NCBI GenBank assembly: GCA_910579735.1
Contig: CAJTUZ010000003.1
Span: 1-64,000, forward strand
Direction of reading: 5' to 3'
DNA: 64,000 bases
DNA from: an uncultured Lachnospiraceae bacterium
GTDB taxonomy: Bacteria > Bacillota > Clostridia > Lachnospirales > Lachnospiraceae
Position 1 is the first letter of the stretch. Each line of letters starts with the position of its first letter. Below are positions 39,419-48,434 of this stretch, piece after piece. The notes below the pieces were generated by a model that made no database searches, was not told where the DNA came from, and saw nothing but the letters and a program-made list of their open reading frames with translations. Position numbers and translations under genes: made by a program.

Positions 39419-39539
39419 ATAGGTGCAAAAGTCCAGTTATACGAAATCTTCCCGCGGGTCATCGTTTTTCCTCATACAAATTTCACAAAAATTTATAGAA
39501 TTATTATGATTGTGTATGCGAAAAAGTACAATGCCCGAC

Positions 39540-39569
39540 TTGACGTATCTTGCGTTTTTAACATATAAT
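39540..39569 (+). promoter_or_regulatory. Promoter of pfl
   Basis: TTGACG (39540-39545), an 18-bp spacer and a perfect TATAAT (39564-39569). It should give a leader of about 90 nt with the inverted repeat at 39597-39620. Confidence 0.85.
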
Positions 39570-39596
39570 GAGGATACGGTAACTGTATGTTTTCAG

Positions 39597-39620
39597 GCAT
39601 ATTTTTCCCATAAAATATGC
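39597..39620 (+). promoter_or_regulatory. Inverted repeat in the pfl leader
   Basis: GCATATTTT (39597-39605) and AAAATATGC (39612-39620) are a perfect 9-bp inverted repeat with a 6-nt loop, 44 bp before the pfl start. It may be a 5' stabilising hairpin of this highly expressed mRNA or a protein-binding site. Confidence 0.6.
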
Positions 39621-39664
39621 TAAGTATATTAACCAAATTTATTAAAACAGGAGGCTATTTCAAA

Positions 39665-41704
39665 ATGAGACCAGAATGGAAAGATTTTGTAGGCGGCAAA
39701 TGGGAAAATGAAGTGAATGTCCGTGACTTCATCCAGAAAAACTATCATCTTTATGAAGGTGACGAGTCTTTCTTGGCTGCTCCTACACAGAACACAAAAG
39801 ACTTATGGGCACAGGTTCTTGATTTACAGAAACAGGAACGTGAAGCAGGCGGTGTACTTGATATGGATACAAAGGTGATCTCTACCATTACATCCCACGG
39901 CCCCGGATATCTGGACAAGAGCAAGGAAACAATCGTTGGTTTCCAGACAGACAAACCGTTCAAACGTTCACTGCAGCCTTACGGCGGTATCAGAATGGCT
40001 GAGAAAGCATGTTCCGACAACGGCTATGAAGTTGATCCTGAGATCAGTGAATTCTTCTCTACACACAGAAAAACACATAATGCAGGCTGCTTCGACGCTT
40101 ACAATGCAGAAATGAGAGCATGCCGTTCTTCTCACATTATCACAGGTCTTCCGGATGCTTACGGACGTGGACGTATCATCGGCGACTACAGACGTGTTGC
40201 TCTGTACGGTATCGACTACCTGATCGAAGACAAACAGGCTCAGAAAGATTCTACAGGCCGTGTTATGACAGATGACGTGATCCGTCTTCGTGAAGAACTT
40301 TCAGAACAGATGGTTGCTCTGAAACTGATGAAAGAAATGGCAGCTTCTTACGGATGCGATATTTCCAAACCTGCTACCAACGTACAGGAAGCTATTCAGG
40401 CTACTTACTTCGGATATCTGTGCGCTGTTAAAGAGCAGAACGGTGCGGCTATGTCTCTTGGACGTACTTCTACATTCCTTGACTGCTATGCAGAAAGAGA
40501 TCTGGCAAACGGCACATTTACAGAAGAACAGATTCAGGAATTCGTTGACCACTTCATCATGAAGCTGCGTCTGATCAAATTCGCACGTACTCCTGAATAC
40601 AACCAGATTTTTGCAGGCGATCCGGTATGGGTAACAGAATCCCTCGGCGGTGTTGGCGTTGACGGCCGTCCGTTAGTATCCAAGATGAGCTTCCGTTACT
40701 TACACACACTGACAAACCTCGGACCTTCTCCGGAGCCGAACTTAACGGTTCTCTGGTCTACAAGACTTCCTGAGAACTGGAAGAAATACTGTGCTAAGAT
40801 GTCTATCCAGACCTCTTCTATCCAGTATGAGAACGACGACCTGATGAGAGTGACACACGGCGACGACTACGGTATCGCATGCTGCGTATCTTCTATGGTT
40901 ATCGGTAAGGAAATGCAGTTCTTCGGCGCTCGTGCAAACGTTGCAAAATGTCTGCTCTACGCATTGAACGGCGGTGTTGACGAAGTTACCAAGAAACAGG
41001 TTGGACCGAAATATCGTCCTGTTACCGGCGATGTTCTGGACTATGATGATGTATATGACAAATTCATGGATATGCTGGAATGGCAGGCAGACGTATATGT
41101 AAATACATTGAACATCATTCACTATATGCATGACAAATACTGCTATGAAAGAGCAGAAATGGCACTTCATGACAGAGACGTTAAGCGTTATTTCGCAACA
41201 GGTGTTGCAGGTCTGTCTATCGTAGCCGACTCTTTATCAGCAATTAAATATGCTAAGGTTGAGCCGATCAGAGACGAAGATGGCATCATCGTTGACTTCA
41301 AGACAACCGGCGAATTCCCGAAATATGGTAATGATGACGACCGCGTTGATATGATTGCACAGGATATCGTGCATAAATTCATGACAGCGATCAGAAGACA
41401 TCACGTTTACAGAAATGGTGTTCCGACAACTTCTATCCTTACGATTACATCTAATGTAACTTATGGTAAGGCTACAGGTAATACACCTGATGGACGTAGA
41501 AAAGGACAGCCTTTTGCTCCGGGCGCTAACCCGATGCACGGCCGCGATACTCACGGTGCAGTAGCTTCCTTATCTTCCGTATCCAAACTTCCGTTCAAGG
41601 ATGCACAGGATGGTATCTCCAATACATTTACCATTATCCCTGGCGCTCTTGGTAAAGAAGATCAGGTATTTGCAGGAGATATTGAATTAGATCTCAACAA
41701 ATAA
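39665..41704 (+). CDS. pflB: Pyruvate formate-lyase catalytic subunit lacking its glycyl-radical domain
   Basis: 679 residues from ATG 39665 ([13 protein letters not shown]), 9 nt after AGGAGG. Cleaves pyruvate with CoA to acetyl-CoA and formate. The active-site cysteine pair is Cys406-Cys407 in [16 protein letters not shown] features visible are [31 protein letters not shown] and [18 protein letters not shown] normal PFL is about 750 residues and ends with an RVSGYAV glycine radical loop. This one stops after [20 protein letters not shown], just where the radical domain should begin; that domain is a separate gene 294 bp downstream. Codon use is biased to a few codons, as in highly expressed genes. 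Not a pseudogene: separate genes each have an SD. Confidence 0.95.
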   Translation: MRPEWKDFVGGKWENEVNVRDFIQKNYHLYEGDESFLAAPTQNTKDLWAQVLDLQKQEREAGGVLDMDTKVISTITSHGPGYLDKSKETIVGFQTDKPFKRSLQPYGGIRMAEKACSDNGYEVDPEISEFFSTHRKTHNAGCFDAYNAEMRACRSSHIITGLPDAYGRGRIIGDYRRVALYGIDYLIEDKQAQKDSTGRVMTDDVIRLREELSEQMVALKLMKEMAASYGCDISKPATNVQEAIQATYFGYLCAVKEQNGAAMSLGRTSTFLDCYAERDLANGTFTEEQIQEFVDHFIMKLRLIKFARTPEYNQIFAGDPVWVTESLGGVGVDGRPLVSKMSFRYLHTLTNLGPSPEPNLTVLWSTRLPENWKKYCAKMSIQTSSIQYENDDLMRVTHGDDYGIACCVSSMVIGKEMQFFGARANVAKCLLYALNGGVDEVTKKQVGPKYRPVTGDVLDYDDVYDKFMDMLEWQADVYVNTLNIIHYMHDKYCYERAEMALHDRDVKRYFATGVAGLSIVADSLSAIKYAKVEPIRDEDGIIVDFKTTGEFPKYGNDDDRVDMIAQDIVHKFMTAIRRHHVYRNGVPTTSILTITSNVTYGKATGNTPDGRRKGQPFAPGANPMHGRDTHGAVASLSSVSKLPFKDAQDGISNTFTIIPGALGKEDQVFAGDIELDLNK

Positions 41705-41730
41705 CAAAATGAAAAGCAGGGTGGATGTTT

Positions 41731-41940
41731 ATGGACGAAAATCAAATGATTGATGATTTTGTAAAGATGTTGGATGCAGGTATGGCACAGGGAGTCGGAC
41801 ATGTCAATGTAGACGTTGATTCCGACAGCGAAACAGATGGCGCGAAGAAGGTACAGACGATGGGTTGTACAGACTGCTCCAGAGCACCGTTAGCATGCAG
41901 TGTACCGACTTTGGAACAGGGTCTTGACGACTTCCACTAA
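41731..41940 (+). CDS. Small three-cysteine protein, paralog of the radical-domain N terminus
   Basis: 69 residues from ATG 41731, about 6 nt after AGGGTGG (an earlier ATG at 41725 touches the SD). Residues 4-30 (NQMIDDFVKMLDAGMAQGVG, then HVNVDVD) align with the start of the 80-residue glycyl-radical subunit ([20 protein letters not shown] then LNVNV). The rest differs: instead of the RVSGYAV loop it ends in a tail with Cys46, Cys49 and Cys56 (GCTDCSRAPLACSV). It sits between the catalytic and radical genes of split PFL. I do not know a described function. A structural or redox-protective part of the complex is an inference. Confidence 0.8.
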   Translation: MDENQMIDDFVKMLDAGMAQGVGHVNVDVDSDSETDGAKKVQTMGCTDCSRAPLACSVPTLEQGLDDFH

Positions 41941-41997
41941 TGATAGAAATCGCAATATAGTGATTATCTATAATGAATATGCAAGGAGGACTTTAAA

Positions 41998-42240
41998 ATG
42001 GCAGAAAGCACAGCTCAGGTAGATAACCTGGTATCCTTATTAGATGGTTATGCAACAAAAGGCGGCCATCACCTTAACGTTAACGTATTAAACAGAGATA
42101 CTTTACTGGATGCGCAGAAACATCCGGAGAACTATCCTCAGTTAACGATCCGTGTTTCCGGTTATGCAGTTAACTTCATCAAATTAACACCGGAACAGCA
42201 GGCTGACGTTATCTCCCGTACATTCCACGAGAGCATCTAA
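41998..42240 (+). CDS. Stand-alone glycyl-radical domain subunit of pyruvate formate-lyase
   Basis: 80 residues, SD AAGGAGG. It matches the last 80 residues of a normal [22 protein letters not shown], the RVSGYAVNF loop with radical Gly55, 25 residues from the end (the distance in E. coli PFL is also 25), and [18 protein letters not shown]. It resembles E. coli YfiD/GrcA, a spare radical domain that can replace a damaged one. Here it appears to be the only radical domain of this enzyme, because the catalytic subunit lacks one. The activase gene follows after a terminator. If the cell has another full-length PFL, this interpretation changes. Confidence 0.93.
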   Translation: MAESTAQVDNLVSLLDGYATKGGHHLNVNVLNRDTLLDAQKHPENYPQLTIRVSGYAVNFIKLTPEQQADVISRTFHESI

Positions 42241-42275
42241 GCGTCTCTGTACAGGAAACAGCGACTGAACCACAG

Positions 42276-42310
42276 CAGGACTTTGAAAGCAATTTCAAAG
42301 TCCTGTTTTT
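42276..42310 (+). terminator. Terminator after the split pfl genes
   Basis: A perfect 13-bp stem, CAGGACTTTGAAA (42276-42288) and TTTCAAAGTCCTG (42293-42305), loop GCAA, then five T residues. It separates the pfl transcript from the activase gene. Confidence 0.92.
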
Positions 42311-42414
42311 ATGTCCGTTCACGGCAGGAAAAAGACTGGTTTTTTTCGCCTGTACAGGTTATACTATATCTAAAGTTATCTGCTTTTATAAAACAGGGAA
42401 AGAAGGATATGATC

Positions 42415-43176
42415 ATGCAGGGAAGAATACATTCTTTGGAAAGTTTCGGCACTGTGGATGGCCCCGGTGTCAGATTTGTTGTGTTTGTGCAGGGCTGCCC
42501 GATGCGGTGCGCATACTGTCACAATCCCGATACATGGGAGATGAACGGCGGCACTTTAATGGAACCCTCCTATATTATCGAACAATATGAGCGTAATATC
42601 AGTTTTTATAAAGACGGCGGCATTACGGTCACAGGCGGCGAACCGTTAATGCAGGTAGATTTCCTGATCGACCTTTTTACGCTGGCTAAGGAAAAAGGAA
42701 TCCATACATGTATCGATTCTTCCGGTATCGCCTATAAAAAGAATGCCAATCCGGACTGGCTCGCCAAACTGGATAAATTAATGACTTTAACGGACCTCGT
42801 TATGCTCGATATCAAACATATCGACCCGGATAAGCATAAAGAACTGACTTCACAGCCAAACGAAGGGATTCTCGCCTTTGCCGAATACCTGAATGAGAAA
42901 AAAGTCAATATGTGGATCCGTCACGTCATCGTTCCGGGCGTTACCGACGACGATACGTATTTATTCAGGCTGGGGTATTTTATCGGCCAGTTTACCAATC
43001 TAAAGGCATTGGATGCTCTTCCTTATCATACGATGGGCGAAAGTAAATATGAAAAACTGGGCATGGAGTATAAGCTGAAAGGCGTACCGGCCATGGATAA
43101 GGACAAACTGATTGCGAAAAAAGAAGTGATCTTAAACGGTATCCGTAAACGCCGCGCCGAACTTGCCGATAATTAG
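42415..43176 (+). CDS. pflA: Pyruvate formate-lyase activating enzyme
   Basis: 253 residues from ATG 42415, 7 nt after AGAAGGA (an ATG 6 bp earlier is too close to the SD). A radical SAM enzyme: the CxxxCxxC cluster motif is in VQGCPMRCAYCHNPDTW. GGITVTGGEPLMQ and the C-terminal MWIRHVIVPGVTDDD with the final YHTMGESKYEKLGMEY are typical. It uses SAM and a [4Fe-4S] cluster to make the glycyl radical on Gly55 of the small PFL subunit. It has its own transcript start after the pfl terminator (TATACT near 42360). Confidence 0.95.
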   Translation: MQGRIHSLESFGTVDGPGVRFVVFVQGCPMRCAYCHNPDTWEMNGGTLMEPSYIIEQYERNISFYKDGGITVTGGEPLMQVDFLIDLFTLAKEKGIHTCIDSSGIAYKKNANPDWLAKLDKLMTLTDLVMLDIKHIDPDKHKELTSQPNEGILAFAEYLNEKKVNMWIRHVIVPGVTDDDTYLFRLGYFIGQFTNLKALDALPYHTMGESKYEKLGMEYKLKGVPAMDKDKLIAKKEVILNGIRKRRAELADN

Positions 43177-43201
43177 TGTGAAATCTTCCGATTTATTTTG
43201 C

Positions 43202-43230
43202 TTGTATAATTCACTCTTTTGCGATAAAAT
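43202..43230 (+). promoter_or_regulatory. Probable ferredoxin promoter
   Basis: TTGTAT (43202-43207), a 17-bp spacer and TAAAAT (43225-43230). A second TATAAT within the -35 region lacks a good partner at 17 bp. The -35 is weak for such a gene, so this is moderate. Confidence 0.5.
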
Positions 43231-43240
43231 AAGAATGGAA

Positions 43241-43257
43241 TTGATAGTTTCTATCAA
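43241..43257 (+). promoter_or_regulatory. Inverted repeat in the ferredoxin leader
   Basis: TTGATAG and CTATCAA form a perfect 7-bp stem with a TTT loop at or near the transcript 5' end, 33 bp before the start codon. Confidence 0.5.
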
Positions 43258-43289
43258 TAATGCTTTACATGATAAAGGAGGATATGGTT

Positions 43290-43460
43290 ATGGCATATGC
43301 AATCGGTGATGCTTGTGTAGCTTGCGGTGCTTGTGAAGCACAGTGTCCGGTAGGTGCGATCAGCATGGGTGACGGTAAATTTGAGATCGATCCCGATAAA
43401 TGTATTGATTGCGGTTCTTGTGCAGGAGCATGCCCTACAGGCGCTATCTCTCAGGCTTAA
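43290..43460 (+). CDS. 2[4Fe-4S] ferredoxin
   Basis: 56 residues from ATG 43290, 7 nt after AAAGGAGG (the ATG at 43284 touches the SD). Two CxxCxxCxxxCP motifs, CVACGACEAQCP and CIDCGSCAGACP, bind two [4Fe-4S] clusters. It is the low-potential electron carrier typical of clostridia. It lies 113 bp after pflA and has its own promoter and terminator, so it may feed the activase with electrons, an inference from position. It is below the usual 60-residue cut-off for ORF calls. Confidence 0.95.
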   Translation: MAYAIGDACVACGACEAQCPVGAISMGDGKFEIDPDKCIDCGSCAGACPTGAISQA

Positions 43461-43478
43461 TCCATCAGAGAAAATACG

Positions 43479-43515
43479 AAAAGCATTCAGTCCGCGAAGG
43501 ACCGAATGCTTTTTT
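43479..43515. terminator. Ferredoxin terminator, also facing the MerR-type gene
   Basis: AAAAGCATTC (43479-43488) and GAATGCTTTT (43504-43513), with a GTCC/GGAC extension and a T-run. A-rich on the other side, so it may act in both directions. Confidence 0.85.
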
Positions 43516-43553
43516 ACTGTCCATGCTCTGTTTTTTACGATATTTCTCTTTTT

Positions 43554-44228
43554 TTACCGAAACAGTTTCCTTTCTTTTTTCACCGGTTTTTCCTTCGGGC
43601 GGAAACGCTGCCTTAACATTTCGTCTACTTTGCGGAAATGTTCTTCCTCTTTCTTCCAGTGCTCCTCTTCTCTTTCTTCTCTTGCCCGGAACTGATAATC
43701 CAGCTCTTTTAAAATGCTCTCTTTGATTTCCGTGCACAGCTCCTTATTGGCATTTTTTACGGATTCGGCAATCATATGCTGCAGCAGATACTGTAATCTG
43801 TTCGCCTTCTCCTCTCTGCTCTCTTTCTCCGATAAAGAAACGATGTATTTCTGTCTCCTGCCGATCAGGTAATCCATTGCCTTCTCTTCGGCAGATAATT
43901 CCTGCGCCTCTTCTTCAGACAACGAAGTCCCATCCTGCGCTGCATCGGCCGAATCATTTTCCGGAGCGCCGGCTTTTTTGTCCATCCCCGGCAAATTGTC
44001 TTTTTTCTCTTTTTCCAGAATGCTTCTAATGGCCTTTAGCTGCAATCCTTCTTCCTTTAAAGCTTTGATCTCCCGGAATCGTTTGACGTCCTCCCCGGTA
44101 TAATACCTGTGTCCCATATTATTCCTTTTAATGGGAAGCTGTAATTCTTCTTCCCAATATCTGAGCACGTGCGTCTCTACCTCCACCTGTTTGGCCGCTT
44201 CCGAAATCAATAACATTTCCTGCATCAT
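43554..44228 (-). CDS. MerR-family DNA-binding protein with coiled-coil tail
   Basis: 224 residues from ATG 44228, chosen for SD spacing from AAAGGGGA; ATGs at 44234 and 44225 are alternatives. The MerR-type winged helix is LLISEAAKQVEVETHVLRYWEEE followed by GHRYYTGEDVKRFREIK. Past residue 75 there is an acidic linker, then a long Glu/Lys/Arg-rich coiled coil to the C terminus. No Cys-metal or ligand domain is seen, so it is closer to structural HTH proteins such as RacA than to a metal sensor. It follows dnaB on the same strand by 82 bp. Confidence 0.8.
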   Translation of the reverse strand: MMQEMLLISEAAKQVEVETHVLRYWEEELQLPIKRNNMGHRYYTGEDVKRFREIKALKEEGLQLKAIRSILEKEKKDNLPGMDKKAGAPENDSADAAQDGTSLSEEEAQELSAEEKAMDYLIGRRQKYIVSLSEKESREEKANRLQYLLQHMIAESVKNANKELCTEIKESILKELDYQFRAREEREEEHWKKEEEHFRKVDEMLRQRFRPKEKPVKKERKLFR

Positions 44229-44309
44229 TTTCATTCCCCTTTCTGAAAAGCGCAAAAGAGACAAAGCCTGCATACGGCCCGTCTCTTTTGTATTGTTCGT
44301 TCTGTAATT

Positions 44310-45653
44310 TTATTTCTGAAGATTTCCGAATTTGGTAAAATCCGGCAGCCATACCAGTTCCACTGTACCGATAGGGCCGTTTCTTTGCTTCGCTATGATA
44401 ATTTCGGCAATGTTCTTTTTCTCCGTATCTTTATTATAATAATCGTCACGGTAAATGAACATGACTACGTCGGCATCCTGCTCGATGGCTCCGGATTCAC
44501 GCAGATCGGAAAGCATCGGTCTGTGATCCGGCCTCTGTTCAACCGCACGGCTGAGCTGTGAGAGCGCAATTACCGGCACGCTGAGCTCTCTGGCGAGCGC
44601 TTTCAGGGAACGGGAAATATCGGATATCTCCTGCTGTCTGGAATCCGTACCGCGGCCGCTTCCCGTCATCAGCTGCAAGTAGTCGATAATGATCATATCC
44701 AGATGATGCTCCAGCTTATATTTACGGCATTTTGAACGCAGTTCCGAAATGCTGATACCCGGCGTATCATCTATGATCAGATTCGATTTGCCTATGGCGC
44801 CCGCGCTTTCAATCAGTTTCTCCCACTCCTCATCCGAAAGATTACCGGTACGCAAATGCTGGGAATCTACTTTGGATTCCATGGAAAAAAGACGGTTTAC
44901 AAGCTGTTCCTTTGACATTTCCAGACTGAATATCGCTACCGTCTGACGCTGTCTGAACGCCACATATTGGGCAATATTTAAAACGAATGCGGTTTTTCCC
45001 ATGGAAGGTCTTGCAGCCACAAGAATCAGGTCAGAAGGCTGCATACCGGCCGTTCTGTAATCCAGATCGATAAACCCCGTCGCTACGCCGGTTACGTTTC
45101 CCTTATTATGGGAGGCACGTTCGATCCTGTCCATAGCGTTCATAACGATCTGCCTGATCGGAACAAACTCTTCCATATTCCTGCGCTGTACAAGATCGAA
45201 CACTTTCTTCTCCGTATCTTCCAGGATCACTTCAAGACTCTCTTTTCCCACATAGCAGGTATTGGCGATCTCTTCGTTTATTCTGATCAGTTTGCGCAGT
45301 GTGGATTTCTCTGCCACGATATTTGCATAATATTTTATATTGGCTGACGTCGGTACCGCAGTAATCAGGTCCCTGACAAATTCCAGGCTGCTGACTTCCG
45401 GAGGAACATCCTTTTCTTTCAGTCTATCCTGCAGAGTCACAAGGTCTACCGGCTTGCCCTCGTCGTTTAATTCTACCATAGTCTCAAAAAGAATGCCGTA
45501 CTGCCTGCTGTAGAAATCGTCTCCCACAATGATTTCCGAAGCAACCACGATCGCCTCCCTGTCCATGATCATGGAGCCGATCACCGACTGTTCCGCCTCG
45601 ATGCTGTGCGGTAATATTCTTTTAAGCAATGCCTCTTCCATTGACTGCGGCAT
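44310..45653 (-). CDS. dnaB: Replicative DNA helicase DnaB
   Basis: 447 residues. Unwinds DNA ahead of the fork as a hexamer. The N-terminal helical domain (PHSIEAEQSVIGSMIMD) is joined to a RecA-like core with Walker A ARPSMGKTAF (about 213), Walker B LDMIIIDYLQLM and the arginine finger region FIYRDDYY. It starts at 45653 after TGGAGAC. It lies 20 bp downstream of rplI, in the usual Firmicutes order gdpP-rplI-dnaB. Its loader (dnaC) is at the other end of this window. Confidence 0.97.
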   Translation of the reverse strand: MPQSMEEALLKRILPHSIEAEQSVIGSMIMDREAIVVASEIIVGDDFYSRQYGILFETMVELNDEGKPVDLVTLQDRLKEKDVPPEVSSLEFVRDLITAVPTSANIKYYANIVAEKSTLRKLIRINEEIANTCYVGKESLEVILEDTEKKVFDLVQRRNMEEFVPIRQIVMNAMDRIERASHNKGNVTGVATGFIDLDYRTAGMQPSDLILVAARPSMGKTAFVLNIAQYVAFRQRQTVAIFSLEMSKEQLVNRLFSMESKVDSQHLRTGNLSDEEWEKLIESAGAIGKSNLIIDDTPGISISELRSKCRKYKLEHHLDMIIIDYLQLMTGSGRGTDSRQQEISDISRSLKALARELSVPVIALSQLSRAVEQRPDHRPMLSDLRESGAIEQDADVVMFIYRDDYYNKDTEKKNIAEIIIAKQRNGPIGTVELVWLPDFTKFGNLQK

Positions 45654-45673
45654 CTTTTGTCTCCATTTCTATA

Positions 45674-46120
45674 TTATTCTTCGACGACTTTTACTTTCAG
45701 TTTCCCGGTTACCTTCGGATGCAGTTTTACGCCGACTTCATATACGCCGAGCGCTTTGATCGGTTCCGGCAGAACGATCTTCTTCTTGTCCAATTCCAGG
45801 CTGCACTGCTTCTTTGCTTCCTGTGCGATTTCTTTGGAGGAAATGGAACCGAATGCCTTACCGCCCTCTCCCGACCGCATCGTAACGATGACTTCCTTCG
45901 TTTCCAGTACGCCCGCTAACTGCTGAGCAGCCTCAAGCTGTTCCTTCGCAACCTTTTCATCATTTGCTTTCTGCAGTTTCAGGTCATTCAGATTTTTGGC
46001 ATTGGCCTCCAATCCCAGGCCCTTCGGCAATACGAAATTTCTCGCATATCCGTCGCTGACATTCACGATCTCGCCTTTTTTTCCTAATGATTTCACATCC
46101 TGTAATAAGATCACTTTCAT
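45674..46120 (-). CDS. rplI: 50S ribosomal protein L9
   Basis: 148 residues from ATG 46120 ([21 protein letters not shown]), the universal L9 start; a GTG 12 bp upstream is in frame but not typical. The rest follows the family: [16 protein letters not shown], a long helix, and a C-terminal domain [14 protein letters not shown]. It binds 23S rRNA. It lies between gdpP and dnaB. Confidence 0.96.
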   Translation of the reverse strand: MKVILLQDVKSLGKKGEIVNVSDGYARNFVLPKGLGLEANAKNLNDLKLQKANDEKVAKEQLEAAQQLAGVLETKEVIVTMRSGEGGKAFGSISSKEIAQEAKKQCSLELDKKKIVLPEPIKALGVYEVGVKLHPKVTGKLKVKVVEE

Positions 46121-46145
46121 CTGTATGTCCACACCTTTCTATCGA

Positions 46146-48197
46146 TTAACTCAATTCGCCTTCTTCGATCATTGTATCAAGCGTTCCCTTAACGGTCGCA
46201 ATTCCCGTTTCCAAACTGCCGTCCAACTGACATCCCGCAACGTTCAAATGACCGCCGCCGCCCATTCTTTCCATGACAAGCTGCACATTTACTTCATCAA
46301 TGGAACGGGCCGAGACATAGATCACACCGTTATAAGCCGTAAGGACAAAGCTGGCTTTGACGCCCTTAATATTCAGCAATTCGTTAGCTGCCTGCGCCCC
46401 GATGACCGTAGGACTCTGCACATTTTCGCCTCTGCATATCGTAATGGCATAAGACTGTCTGTAGATTTCCGCCTGGCTGACAGCGTCCGCTTTCGTCTTA
46501 TATTCTTCGGCATCATCGCGGAACATTTTGTGCACCCTCGTTACATCAGCGCCGCTTCTCCGCAGGAACGCCGCCGCCTCAAAGGTTCTGACGCCGGTCT
46601 TAGTCATGAAATTGTTCGTATCGATCATGATACCCGCATAGAGACAATCCGCCTCTTCCGACTTGATCCGCAGCGTGTCGCTGATATATTGCAGGATCTC
46701 GGAAACCATTTCACAGGTAGATGAAGCATAAGCTTCAATATAAGATAACGTTGCATTCTCGATCACTTCGGATCCCTGTCTGTGGTGATCAAATACAACA
46801 ATGGATTTGCAATGCCGCAACAGCTCCGGGCATTCGGTAATGCTTGGTTTATTGACGTCTACAACGACTAATACGGCATTATTCCCGATCATTTCGAGCG
46901 CCTGTGTACTGTTCACGATCATATCGTCTTCATAATCGCCATTGTTTCTGAACATTTCGACCATAGGCTGCATAGACGCCGTAATATCATTTAGCACAAT
47001 ATGCGCCTGCTTACCCAAAGTCTTGGCGATTCGGTAAATACCAACCGCCGCGCCAAAGCTGTCCGTATCCCCCATCCGGTGGCCCATAACATAAATTTCG
47101 TCTTTAATGGAAATAATTTCTTTGAGCGCATGCGCTTTGACTCTGGCTTTAACACGGGTGCTTTTTTCCACCTGCTGGCTTTTTCCGCCGTAATACATGA
47201 CATTTTCAGGCATCTTCATTACGGCCTGGTCGCCGCCGCGTCCAAGCGCCAGATCAATCGCGTTTCTGGCAAATTCATAATTCTGCGCATAGGAAAGTCC
47301 GTTTAATCCTACGCCGATACTGATCGTTACTGCCATTTCATTACCGATGTTGACAGTCTTGACATCCTCCAACAGATCGAAACGGTTCTCCTGCAGTACG
47401 GTAATCGCCTTTTTACGCATAACGACCAGGTACTTATCTTTCTCCATTTTCTTGCAGATACCGTCCAAAGCGGCAATATATTTATTGACTTTTCTGTCGA
47501 TCAGAGCAATAAGCAGGGATCTTCTGACCTCCTCTACGCTCTCCAAAGCTTCCTCATAGTTATCCAGATAGATCAAGCCGACTGCAAGACTCTGGTCATC
47601 CACTTCCTGCAATGCGATCCGCAGCGCTGTCTCGTCAAACAGATACAATGCGATCAAATAGCCATCATATCCTTTTGCCTCAATAATATCACTGTTTTCC
47701 GCCATCTCTTTTAACGATATTTTTTTTAATTTGGCCAGATAATTGCTCTCTTCATAATCTACTTCCAGCTCAATTTCATTTTCATCCGTATTTCCGGGCA
47801 GCTTGTCCCTTGTAAGCGATGGAAAAAGCGAGGTAATCGATTTGCGGTATCCCCGGTCCTTGTTGACCGCTCTTTCAAACGCGATATTGGTCCAGATGAT
47901 CTTCCCGCTTTCATCCAAAAGCGCATGCGGAAGATCGAGATCCCTGAGCAGCCTTCTCTGTATCTGCCCGTACTGCGTGGCAAAGCTGATCAGTTCATTT
48001 ACAATAATGGGCTTATTATAAAACATCAAAGACAGGATGATCGCAAGATAAAAAATGATGAAACAGGTCAATACCAACCCTGCACGATAATCGATAAAAT
48101 AGATCAAAACATCTACCGCTATTAATAAGAATCCCAGATACAGCGAAGACTGCAAATAGGACTTCATTCTTCCCTTTAATTTTACACTATTCTTCAT
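46146..48197 (-). CDS. gdpP: c-di-AMP phosphodiesterase GdpP
   Basis: 683 residues from ATG 48197 (MKNSVKLKG), about 5 nt after AAGAGG; upstream codons are unlikely. Two N-terminal membrane helices (LYLGFLLIAVDVLIYFI, LTCFIIFYLAIILSLMF), a PAS-like region, a degenerate GGDEF domain (about 170-330), then DHH and DHHA1 domains: MGHRMGDTDSFGAA (about 372), FDHHRQGS (about 470) and GGGGHLNVAG (about 648). It hydrolyses c-di-AMP to pApA. The diadenylate cyclase gene (cdaA) lies about 7.5 kb away in the same window. Confidence 0.94.
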   Translation of the reverse strand: MKNSVKLKGRMKSYLQSSLYLGFLLIAVDVLIYFIDYRAGLVLTCFIIFYLAIILSLMFYNKPIIVNELISFATQYGQIQRRLLRDLDLPHALLDESGKIIWTNIAFERAVNKDRGYRKSITSLFPSLTRDKLPGNTDENEIELEVDYEESNYLAKLKKISLKEMAENSDIIEAKGYDGYLIALYLFDETALRIALQEVDDQSLAVGLIYLDNYEEALESVEEVRRSLLIALIDRKVNKYIAALDGICKKMEKDKYLVVMRKKAITVLQENRFDLLEDVKTVNIGNEMAVTISIGVGLNGLSYAQNYEFARNAIDLALGRGGDQAVMKMPENVMYYGGKSQQVEKSTRVKARVKAHALKEIISIKDEIYVMGHRMGDTDSFGAAVGIYRIAKTLGKQAHIVLNDITASMQPMVEMFRNNGDYEDDMIVNSTQALEMIGNNAVLVVVDVNKPSITECPELLRHCKSIVVFDHHRQGSEVIENATLSYIEAYASSTCEMVSEILQYISDTLRIKSEEADCLYAGIMIDTNNFMTKTGVRTFEAAAFLRRSGADVTRVHKMFRDDAEEYKTKADAVSQAEIYRQSYAITICRGENVQSPTVIGAQAANELLNIKGVKASFVLTAYNGVIYVSARSIDEVNVQLVMERMGGGGHLNVAGCQLDGSLETGIATVKGTLDTMIEEGELS

Positions 48198-48362
48198 CAT
48201 AACCTCTTGTCCGCATCCTTTACGACAGGTGCACACACTTTCCCAGTTTTATGATTATATAACACCATAAGTATAACATTTTTTGGATATTCATGCTACA
48301 TCAATATGTAGTTCTTTTTCTCCATAATATGACAGATATAGTATTACATTAATGAAAAACAT

Positions 48363-48392
48363 AAAAAAGGCGAAGTGAACTACTTCGCCTTT
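48363..48392 (-). terminator. Terminator of the rpsF-ssb-rpsR operon
   Basis: Minus strand GGCGAAGT and ACTTCGCC with a five-base loop, followed by six T residues, 42 bp after rpsR. Confidence 0.9.
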
Positions 48393-48434
48393 CATGTTGA
48401 TCTCATATAATGAAATGATATCCGAGCCTAACGC

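Noticed and set aside
39509..39532. Possible Rex site ahead of pfl
   Set aside because: TTGT and ACAA half-ends are about 14 bp apart, longer than the Rex palindrome, and the inner bases do not fit.
39665..42240. Frameshifted or broken pflB pseudogene
   Set aside because: The two parts are separated by a third gene and each has its own start codon and SD. The reading frames end cleanly at domain borders and the region is followed by a strong terminator and an activase.
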